Position numbers and translations under genes: made by a program
In this document: positions 9,001-17,500 of the stretch, piece by piece
Numbering within the stretch: the stretch's first letter is position 1
Layout: the number at the start of each line of letters is the position of its first letter
IMG/VR virus record: IMGVR_UViG_3300043788_000023
Coordinates: 1-64,000 of that record
Strand: one strand, 5' to 3'
Source of the DNA: a virus
Length of the DNA stretch: 64,000 nucleotides
Notes under the pieces: generated by a model
Seen by the model: only the letters and a program-made list of their open reading frames with translations
Databases searched by the model: none
What the model was told of the DNA's origin: nothing

Positions 9001-11547
9001 GACATTCCGCACACGCTGTATGAACGTGGCGGCGGTTACTCGTGGACGAAGGTTCCGGGCGTGACGTTCAGCGCCGACGACGTGGAGATTTTCCCCTTGG
9101 ATGTTGACCCATCCGAGTTCGCTAAGGAAGGCGCAGCAGAAGGCGTGGAGTACAGGATTGAAGTTCTGGACTCTCACGGCGGCGAGCTTTTCTGTGAGGC
9201 GGAGGCTTGGCTCAACGACAAGCGCATCGGTGTAGTGAGCTTCAACGAGTCCGAGGAGCACGTTGAGCTTGAAAACACGGAATACTACCGGGAAGGACAG
9301 GACGAGTACGGCTCAAAGGAGTGGGAGCGGATCAAGGAGCTTCCGAGGAAAATCTGGATCAAGAACGTGGAGGTCAAGCCAGAGTACCGCCGCCAAGGAA
9401 TAGCCACGGGCATGTACGAGAAGATCAAGCAGGAGTTTCCCGGCGAGGAGATCACCAGCAGCGGCACGACGCCCGAAGGCGGCAAGTTCCGTGAGAAGCT
9501 GACCGAGCGTGGTGTGCTTGCACGCAAGAGCGCCCTACTCCAAAAGAAGGGAGTGTACGGCGAGCAGCAGAACCAAGTCCAGCACACCGACCATGAAGCT
9601 GTAGGGATGACCAAGACGCTGAAGAGCGATCCGTTCTCTGAGGAGATGGAAGCACTCCAGAAGGAGAACATTGAGCCGAACCCGATCATTGAGTCCGGCA
9701 GAATAGAGGAACACCCGCAGGCAAAGGGTGAGGATCAGTTGCAGCAGGGAACGAAGATGGAGAAGGCCAGCGCCAAGTTCAGGAAGGACAAGCGTGATAC
9801 CGTGCCCGGCCAAGTTTACCTCCTACACTTTGACATCAAGCCCGGCAGGAAGGTGCCTAACGAGCGGGAAGACGCCAAGAAGCCGTTCCACGCCCGCCAC
9901 TACCTCGGCTGGGCGACAGATGCGCAGGAACGCATCCAGCAGCACTACGAAGGCTCAGGAGCGAAGATAACCCAAGCCTTGAAGCGCAAGGGCATAACCT
10001 TCACTGTGGCTCGTGTATGGGACGGCGCTGACAGGAACTTTGAACGCAGGCTGAAGTCACAGGGCGGGCTTAGCCGCCATTGCCCAATCTGCCACAGCCT
10101 CGGGCTGATACCGGACTCCCGCTACCGAAAGCCGTCTCTGGAAGCGGTCGAGGCGGTGCCGGAGGAGATGCAGTTTGGCCCCGACTATGTTGAGAAGAGC
10201 GCAGCCAGTGTAGCCGCAGGGAATGTCCAAGCGGCACTGGACGAAATTGACACAATATACCCGCTCAACCCGCTGAACCAACGGGAGAACGTCGTGATGC
10301 AGGGCACCATCCCGGTGGCTGTTGTGGAGGTCGCGGAGCGTTCCGGCAGGCTACGACTCAGGGGAATCCGTTCCATGCAACAGGGGAAGGGAGGCGGGTC
10401 GCATGCCCTGAAAGAAATCCTCGCGATCGCGGACAAGCACGGCGTTGAGGTGGAACTCACGGCGTCTCCGTTCGGCCCCGAGGCTGAGCGCCTTGACAAA
10501 GACGCCTTGCAAGCGTGGTACAGGAAGCACAAGTTTGAGGACGAGCCGGGCTACGACCCGTCGCTAGGCTACATGGTACGCCAGCCCAAGTCGGCCGCGG
10601 GCGCTGTGGACATTGACTGGAAGAGAAGCATGTTTGAGCACTTCAAACTTGTTCCCGAGTTTTCATGGCACGAGGCGGGCGACGATACCAGCGAGGACGA
10701 GGAGATCGGCGAGTCAAACTGGAACCTGATGGTGGTGAACGCTTTTGACACGACCAAGAAGCAGAAGGGACAGCCGGGCAAGTGGGTGGGTTCCGCCGAC
10801 TTTGTGCTCCGCCACGGGAACCTTGAGTCCGCGAATACCGAGGTGGACAAGAGCTACTGGAGGCAGGGCATTGCCACGGCGATGTATCAGTACGCCGAGG
10901 GGTTCACTGGCTTCAAGGTGACACCGCACTTGACGCAGTCCGAGGCGGGTCGTGCCTTGTGGCAGCAGAAAGACAGACCGTTTGGCAAAAACTCTGCGGT
11001 GGACGTACGCAAAATAGTTGAAGAAGGCGGGGGGAAGTACCAAGGGATGATGGAGCACTTGGTTCTTTTCAATTCCCCAGTGACAGACTCCACGTATGCG
11101 TTTCCACTAGATAGCATTACACCTGAAGCCGTTCGTGAGCAGATTGAACAGGGGGACGCCAAGTTCAAGAAAAACGGGGCGCAGACGGTGTCCGGCGAGG
11201 ACGTGGTGTCCTACGTAGCGAAACTCAACGAGTGGGACAGGGACACGGCGTATCAAGTAGTAGGGCTGGATGCGGGTGGTGAATATGTCCTGAAGGACTT
11301 CCCGCTGAGCAAGTTGTCGGCAGGGGACGATTACGACCCAGATCAAGCGGAACAGTACGCAAGAATGGAAGGCTCGTTCCCGCCTATCGTGCTGGGGCTA
11401 GCGTCAAGGGCGCACCGTGACAAACCGATCATGGTGAACTACTACGTCATCCGTGACGGCAATCACCGTGTAGCAGCCGCCAAGCTTCGTGGCGATACCA
11501 AGATCAAAGCGTATGTTCCGCTAGACTCTACGAAGGAGAAGAAATAG
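3028..11547 (+). CDS. Giant polyvalent protein 1 (2839 aa)
   Basis: Modules in order: 2H phosphoesterase (HVTIKYG at 52, HITVAYV at 128); a charged Lys/Pro/Glu linker; ADP-ribosyltransferase-like domain (VVYHGTT near 264 to about 545); possible degenerate GNAT; ParB-like domain (DGGHRLEAY near 763); zincin (HELCHH 1020-1025 with DGHGAPW); helical spacers; an EVQSD-motif module (about 1555-1730) known from other large polyvalent proteins; a Cys-His-Asp module (C1947, H1977, D1992); GNAT (RRQGIATGMY near 2118); GIY-YIG-like nuclease (VYLLHF...HYLGWATD, then CPICH, about 2255-2370); two further GNAT domains (GKGGGSHAL near 2453; WRQGIATAMY near 2610); a C-terminal ParB-like domain (DGNHR 2810-2814). 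ATG 3028 has AGAGGGG upstream. Phage proteins of this type are typically injected with DNA; that role is inferred here. Confidence 0.85.
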   Translation: MSLLDKKTARQYDNASTQINVPPEIAAEITRIGKELIPDEHLAGDGRVEVIHVTIKYGVEPDQSTLQQTIAGYKSFEVSLGKTVVFPDAESEGVPVVIEVHGHEFDALHKAIAAAMGTLPDEFAYTPHITVAYVAQKEAQHYAGKDNFVGMKFVADAVTLSMFDDDNQVDVPLKTAASPSQVTPEIPEVTPQYQQEPEEEEEVQRDEPATEEKQEKRKPKLLQPKQPKQKAQPKPKKPPVETTNFKKWFGKSQVRDESGKPMVVYHGTTHDFEAFDPNTANPENHYGKALYFTSSKTDVAENYATESGPDLTSRIDNRSERIMQEWEDQWDDVKNDLGLGDIEEFPSYSEEGYGRVQERAKQEAKREVAGQSKGMTMPVYLSLQNPVVVQKRGGTQFQINIDEDGNESGNGLDMYNAMHLVGGNFNADVQGMWGALFENTDGDFNAWDFEKVVRGRDDVEDDEGNMAPGSFIAQVYQEMGFDGIIQSAYEAFGPQSLGPGYGQTKGMTMDEDTKHYILWDPTKIKSAIGNPGKFDPKNPSITAGNRSGTINQEFLATLSYRDFPQGDGGTAYAEDRDGRVVGSVTYRLTGVRWINIILTDVDAKILGNGVLYGLFKFLEKEYDPAHVVLSDKIRSRLARDSGIMSMTPGTPRRAAVTGKQVPLDELPGEVKADFVAEMAERLNKIGYRFPHDPDREIDEGDIQANFFGIVDEPTITVYDAPVEKLYKTFNRKPSEVAVAKYVEMLKSGMNFDPIFVNNGKFYDGGHRLEAYHQAGRKTIPVAEIGPYLNAPLEFWQRWFDNDPDTKIAAIGDDYHQYVGWLLPDGSFQPLLKGESHRQGAVRIGISTDPQNMTEAFDSGAVRVSGHQYTELEFKALTSSAISLLTDFILQSRQNAKGITFDWFQPRRREQEFRSVDDALMFLDNPLAVTASKAAAGVTGVGDLGLAKKIMHELMPVLGVQLPEPELKIVNSPRSNFLGRDIWPTRYVEKPFSLSWDDNTRVELQRSILNDENTLRRVIAHELCHHADFLVNGVEEAKKIHDLWSLKRFNSSDGHGAPWKQFAQKFNAKYGADFVTKKSDESYVTEDIELKPFHILLERSYDGTLGYEVSSRLSPKQKRYLDRLAQRQGKEGEYQNRIIMTSDRDWLNGPLIGSFYHARPKEPEKQKKLEELWAKGQAPQPTGAAKEQDEILNKMRQVPWLNQRKSSLLTKMADGGDEVVWEYAQAMKDPEKNKNYRQKWDVVPAARLKKIWTDYANLGFVRDEAGMRRIAGQVLDNIWKLQTNTILTGHTEESPSRYGSEILGQELPEDYFDQLESFFEDDRGSWRISDYGLDSLLGIAYKLEGEDNAEKQLQLVDRALQVTHPRSDLANWFVEGGSSALSQLFHGMPLTELEKGRKQGAAPQLEDLEQAVTDSRSTSLPQIQQLPHGVSKEYDRVRWVYQQFLDARVQSMSWQDFQKKFPKERNSPLFTKVRQNRPKITTEDMERWMDEFDAKAKEYQNYEIEHDTYKDKATSFRDVEQLVLKINQSASAREIIGEDPMLTEFLGQIAQGSQQSGHPVSANTVGWLRVDFIDDDWLLVDEVQSDLVNAMELGKKFVTEPTLESLMSGYKSDTVKQKIRDMGATEQSFQMSKRNMLSRGYTVEKLDEMKQQLINLFKDWAEYGIASLIEIARRHGIKNVAIHTGETIAKRDPDLEADKAIMYYDQLAKSFGFQKQMLDVGELKGNFWVRTASEKTAGKRDEAGSSMTVGTTDPNFPMPVLIRWEQGMRWRQVLKTVKAVVGEIAGHRVAWRDIHIWASLWANREEQEKGWAEQKTKGKYIMYDILHNGTFVSVGKPIAAPLGEGIIEASHKETPLSDTTFHNPEIGEETNAYADMEEKVEGDEEFPALETLAPQMFEKEGAKSLQAQLMALRPQMAQVAQGIYDDWDSGGYRSSEGGDIEFGEGGICDSIAREIGGIIASKIRDVEVTDGGQDGDDHAWTIAYRGKEVYGIDIPHTLYERGGGYSWTKVPGVTFSADDVEIFPLDVDPSEFAKEGAAEGVEYRIEVLDSHGGELFCEAEAWLNDKRIGVVSFNESEEHVELENTEYYREGQDEYGSKEWERIKELPRKIWIKNVEVKPEYRRQGIATGMYEKIKQEFPGEEITSSGTTPEGGKFREKLTERGVLARKSALLQKKGVYGEQQNQVQHTDHEAVGMTKTLKSDPFSEEMEALQKENIEPNPIIESGRIEEHPQAKGEDQLQQGTKMEKASAKFRKDKRDTVPGQVYLLHFDIKPGRKVPNEREDAKKPFHARHYLGWATDAQERIQQHYEGSGAKITQALKRKGITFTVARVWDGADRNFERRLKSQGGLSRHCPICHSLGLIPDSRYRKPSLEAVEAVPEEMQFGPDYVEKSAASVAAGNVQAALDEIDTIYPLNPLNQRENVVMQGTIPVAVVEVAERSGRLRLRGIRSMQQGKGGGSHALKEILAIADKHGVEVELTASPFGPEAERLDKDALQAWYRKHKFEDEPGYDPSLGYMVRQPKSAAGAVDIDWKRSMFEHFKLVPEFSWHEAGDDTSEDEEIGESNWNLMVVNAFDTTKKQKGQPGKWVGSADFVLRHGNLESANTEVDKSYWRQGIATAMYQYAEGFTGFKVTPHLTQSEAGRALWQQKDRPFGKNSAVDVRKIVEEGGGKYQGMMEHLVLFNSPVTDSTYAFPLDSITPEAVREQIEQGDAKFKKNGAQTVSGEDVVSYVAKLNEWDRDTAYQVVGLDAGGEYVLKDFPLSKLSAGDDYDPDQAEQYARMEGSFPPIVLGLASRAHRDKPIMVNYYVIRDGNHRVAAAKLRGDTKIKAYVPLDSTKEKK

Positions 11548-14500
11548 TGCGTTGGTACCACGGCACATCTAAGCAGAACGCCGAGAAAATCCTCAAAGAG
11601 GGTGTTCTCAAGCCGGGGGAGCACTCTGTCTATCGGGAGGATGTCCCACGCTACGATGCCGTGTACCTGACGTCCGACTGGCAGATCGCAAAATACTACT
11701 CCGAGGAACGTGGCAAAGATGGCGTGGTCTTAGAGATCGCTGCTAACGAGAGCAAGCTGATGCCGGACGAGGACTCCGTCTACGACGCCCTGCACGAGGG
11801 TGCTGTGTCGCTGGGAGGGAAGGCGAACAAGAGGCTGGGGCAAGCGATCCGTGAAGAGTGGTTCAAGTATTGGAAGTCCATTGACGGTGAAGGTGACACG
11901 TTTGAGGAAGCATGGGAAGCGTGGAGCAATGTGGAAGCCGAAGGCTCGTCGGGAATCGCCGAAGAGATGAAGGCTCTCACCGAGGAAATCCACGAGAAGA
12001 ACCCCGCTCTGTCCAAGGCAATCATCAAAGCCAGCGGCAAGGCTGCGCACATCGGACCCGCCAAGGTCGTAGGTATCGCCAAGAAGGCAGCCAAGAAGGT
12101 CAAGCTCGTGAAGACGCCGGGCTTCGTAATTGAGGTGCCACAGGAACGTCGCACGAAGTTCTTCGTCCGACCGAAGGCTCCGCTGGAATACTGGGCTTTC
12201 AAGAACCGTCCCCGTGTCTTCATCAACGAACCACTCATCTTCACTTTCGGCGGGAAGCCTGTGGCGCAAGCCGTGGTCGTCAGAGTTGAGGCACCAGGCA
12301 AGGGCGAAGGCGAGTACAAGCACTGGCACAAGGTGTATTGGAAGCCGACGAGCTTCAAGAAGTTCAAGGTGACTGCTGCCGAGAATCCGAAAGTGTTGTA
12401 CCACCTTAGCCGCCGCACGAACCGTCAATCAATCCTGAAGAGTGGGTTGCTACCGCTGCTCAAGGAGTACAAGGACATTGAGCGAGCGCCAGGAGTCTAC
12501 TTCTTCCAGAGCCTTGCCGCCGCGAAGGACTACGGCTTCTTTCACGCACAGTTTATCAACCAAGCCACCGACATCTGGGAGTGCCGCATCCCCGAAGGCT
12601 ACAAGCTGTACCGTGATCCTCACCCGGAGATGGCTGAATTTGATGCGTGGATGAGCCACGACGTTCTGCCCCCAAAGAACTTGAAGGTCGTGGACACGAT
12701 CCTTGTGTCAAACTCCACGGAGGACGCCCCGCCGCGCTACAAGGGCACGAAAGCCTCGCTGCTCAAGTCCGCCAAGGTCAAGCTGCCGACATTTGAACAG
12801 GTCGTATCCAAAGACCCGAACAATGAGTTCAACCTCGTCAACGATTACGAACACGGCGTAGCGGACATGTGGGAAGACCGCAGCCTCAATAACATGAGGG
12901 AATACTACGACGAGGTCGCGCCGAAGCTGGCGAACCTGAAGTTCCCACTCACTGTCTACCGTTGCTACGCGCTCAAGGAGGGCAACAAGGTTGATTACAA
13001 AAGCCTCGGCAGTTCTTGGTCACTCAGCAGCAGGGCGGCATATCTCGCTTCCCACGAGATGTTCAACGACGAAGAGTACGAGCAGCACAAGGTGATCACT
13101 GGCGTCCTGCAAAGCCCGGACGGCGTGGACTGGGTCAACACTGTGCGGGCGTGGATGACGCTGCCAGAAGAGCAAGAGATCAGACTGAAGCCTGGTGCGC
13201 AGGTCAAGGTGCAGGGCAAAGTGCGCACCGCGACCAGCAAGAAGTTCTACCACGGCACGAAAAAGAAGAACCTTGAAGACATCATGAAGAACGGGCTGAA
13301 GGTTGCGATGTCCGAGGCTCACACCGAGTGGAATCATGCGATATACCTTGCGTGCGACGTCTATACTGCTGCAAACTATGAGGGCATGCACGGAGGGGGC
13401 GAGCCGTGGGTGATCTTTGAGATTGACGGCAGGAAGTTGAACGAATACTATATGCGCCCGGACGACTATGACTTCCCCGACCTCTGGGCGCAAGAAGGAC
13501 GTGAGGAGAACTGGGCGCACCAGACATGGCAGACGAGCCTCAAGATGTCGTGCCAGATCGCCTATCTCGCTGACATTCCAGCAAGTGCTATTAAGGTGTA
13601 CGAGGGCAAGACTCGCTTTGCTTCTGGCGACGACTCTGAACTCAAAGGTGACATGACAGAAAATCCAGACTACTACATGACGGAAGGCTGCGGCATCTAC
13701 GCTGTTGACTTCGCCCGCAAGAACGGCGGAGAAATTTACGTCTTGGCTGCCGAGCGTGGCGACCAATGGAGTGAGGAAATCCCGTACGAGGTCACGCACG
13801 CCTTCGTGAAGAAGGACGGTAAGACCTACGACATTCGTGGTGAGCGCACGCCGGACAAGATGGCGTGGGAACTCAGCATGGGCGAGTACAGCGTCAAGGG
13901 TCCGTGGACGCCGGATGCGTTTGAAGCCAAGTTCATGGGCGACACCGATGATAAACCGCTGTTCGGCAACACCGCCGCTCTGGGCGACCAGCATCACCAC
14001 GCCGATGACATCCCCACACCGCTGCGCACAGTTCTGAAGCGCCCAGCAGTGATTGACTGGTACTCCGACTCGCCCGACGTGGCGGGGAAGCCAAAGCTAA
14101 TTGACATTGACCCGAAGACGCTCCTAACCGATCAAGCCACGGTCAGCAAGTCGCACCTTGACAAAATCTTGGCAAACATCAACAAGATAAACGAACCAAC
14201 GCCGAGCACAAGCGAGGAGCATTCGGCTCATCCAATGGTGCTTGGCACGTCCGAGGGCGACTTCATTTTTGACGGGAACCACCGCTGCGCAGCCGCTTTG
14301 ATGAAAGACTTGACCATCAAAGTCCTGTATCTTGACCTCACACCAATAGAGGATCGGGTGCCGGAGCTTTATCTTGGGGAAGAAGATGGGACCGGGGTGA
14401 AGAGTGCCGCCGCCAAACTCCCCAAGGGTTGGCGGGTCACCATCAAAGGGGAGGCAGTACCCGGAAGTCCCTACCCGTACTATTGGGGGCATCTCTGGAA

Positions 14501-17500
14501 AGACAATCAGTTCTACGGCACGTGCGGCGTCGGCAGTGAGTACCGGGACAAAGCACGTGAAGCTGCAATTGACTGGGCGTGGCAGGCATCCGGTCAGGAA
14601 CGACCCAAGACCGCTGCTGAAGACACACAGACGTTCTACCATGGCACGACGTGGGAAGCCGCGAAGGACATTGACAAGACCGGGATCAAAGCCAATAAGT
14701 GGAAGTTCGGACCGGGGAAGTTTGTGTGGGTCACGATTCATCCGGGTCAAGCCTACGAGTACGGACAGTCTATTTCATGGCACGAACTAGATCAGCCGGA
14801 ACGCAGTGCGGTCGTAGAGTTTGAGTGGCCCTACAAAGAAAGCGAGCCTGACCCCGAACATGAACCGCACGGAGACATGTACCGCCGAATTCCGTCCGAC
14901 ATTCCACGTTCAGCTATCAGGAAGATTCAGTGGTTTGAGAAGGGCAAAATAGTCAAGACTGCCAACCTCAAAAGCGCCGACCACGTTAACGAGGAAGGAT
15001 ACTGGGCGGGCGAAGGCAACGCCGCATCCGGCGTGCTGGCTGTGTGCCCGAGCAAGGGCACGGTGTGCTTCGCGTGGAGAAGTTCCGAGGTGATGAGTCC
15101 AAACTGCTGGGGCACCATCGGCGGCGCTGTGCAGAAGGACATGTCTCCACAGCAGTCTGCGAAAAAGGAGATGGCTGAAGAGACTGGGTACAGCGGTGGC
15201 ATCACCTTGACTCCGGCGTATGTGTTCACTGACCGTGGCTTCTCTTATCACAATTTTATCGGCGTCGTATCAAACGAGTTCACGTTCAATCCCAGCGAAG
15301 GCTTCGGCTGGGAGACGGATCACATCGTCTGGGTGCCATACCAAGAAGCGCTGGAGGACATGCAGGCGAACCCCGGTGACTACCATCCCGGCGTGTTGAA
15401 GCTGTTCGCCAACTCCAAGGATGTCATCGAGCGTGCGCTGAAGATCAAGAAAACGGCATGGAAGGAGATCGCTTGGAGCGACAAGGAAGGCGATCTGATG
15501 GGCGGCATCCTTGAAAGCGCTGCCGACCTGAAGGCTTGGGCGTCGCCGTCCATGGACGACGAACTGTTTGCCATGTACATGGAGATGTTCAAACGCAAGC
15601 GGGTGGCTGTGATTGATGCCATGAACGCTTGGAACCCCGGTCAGGGCAAGGGCACGGAGATGCTTGAACGTTTCATCGCCGAGGCGAGAGCGAAGAACTG
15701 CGACGCCATCGTGCTTGAATCCGGTAATGCCCCGAATCAGTTTGACATACACGCATGGTACCAAGAGTACGGTTTCCGTGACTTCGGTACGGCGGACGGC
15801 ATGCCGCTCATGGTAAAGTGGCTCAAGCCGGGAAAGAAAAAGTCGGCAGACGAGGAGATCATCAAGTCCGTGACGCCTGAGATTGACAAGCCGTACATTG
15901 ACGAAGGCGAGTGGCAGAGAATAAACAAGTGGCTCATCTCCCTTCAGTGGCGTGGACGCAATCCGTGGTACCCGGAGAAGTTCCCGTGGTTTTGCATCCG
16001 GCTGTTCTCGGACGGATGGGTTGCCAGCAACGATCTCATGAAGGAGACTCTTGCCGAGGGCAAAGACTTGGCTTCTCTGAAGAAGTACCTGTCCGAATTT
16101 GCAAAGGAGTACCGCACCAGCTTGGATGCGTTGCGTACACCGCCTTACAAGACACTTGACATGCAGACCGATGCTCTCACGAAGCGTGGAGCGTTTGACC
16201 CATCATGGATGAAACGGTGGGTAGAAGGGGACTGCTGGCTGTTTGCTTTGGCTCTGTCCCACCGGATGCCTGACGCCACGTTTGTAGGTCTTGAAAAGAA
16301 AAATGTGGTGCATCATGTTGGTTTGAAGAAGGGGGATCGGTACTTTGACGTCCGGGGAGAAATGGAAGCGGACGAGTTCAACTACGGGGCGGACGCTGAC
16401 GAGCCTTACGAGATCGTACCGATGGACTACGAGCAAGTCATGCGAGATGGGGAGTACTCAAGCTGGATAGGACATGAGGACGAATTCAATGCCCTACCTG
16501 AGATGAAGCAGGCTGAGAAAGCGGTTCGTCGGGTGTTTGGTCAACGCAAGGATGCCGCAGGCGTTATGGAAAGTCGCCAGCCATGCCCCAGCGGTAAGCG
16601 CAAGTTCTATGACGAGCGTTCGGCTATCGGCCCGCACAAGAAGTGGGACGAGGGCACGCCGAACCTACGTGCCTACCAATGCCCGAAGTGCGGATGGTGG
16701 CACTTGACCAGCAAACCCCAAAGGCAGCCAGTGATGGCGGGTGAATTTGACGAGTCCAACCGCCTCTACGAAGAGAGCGTCGCCAACGAAGGCAAAGCCC
16801 CCCAGAACCGGGGACTGTACGAAGGAAAGCCATTCTGGAGCGGGATCGCGGACGTTGCGGACGGCAGCATCATTGAGGTTCACACCTACGAGGAAGCCGA
16901 GCGTGGGGACTTCCATCACAGCTTCTATGTAAGTCATTCGTCACAGCAGATGATGAAGGAGGGGGACTACGCCTTCTTCTGGATTGACGAAGACGGCGGC
17001 AGGAGTGCTGTCCAAGTTGAATGGCCCACGGCAAATCAAGACGTCAAGATTCCGCCAGACCTAGCGAAGCGCATCTCAAGTCATATCCAGTTCCGCAAGA
17101 CTGCGGCGGCGCACACGCCGGAGTACGCGCAGAAGCTCATTGAGACGCTCAAGCAGACTGTCCACGAGGCAGACTTCAGGGTCATCGGTTCCGTAGGCGC
17201 TGGCGGTACATCAGAGAACGACTTGGACATTATGGTGGACATCCACCCGAACGCAGCCTTTGACGACGACAAAGCTTGGATTGAGACAAGTGGGTTGGTC
17301 GGAGCAATGAAGCTGATGGGCTTTGACAACATTGACACTTCAGAATTCAGCCCCGAAGAGAGCGTGGAAAAGTCGGAGACGAGCGGCAAGTATCTGGACC
17401 CGCAGGGTTCCAGCATTGAAAAATTCTTCAACCCAACGACACATCACACTGTAGAGTTTTGGTTCGCCGAGTCTGGTATGGAGAAGGAGGCGGACTGGAA

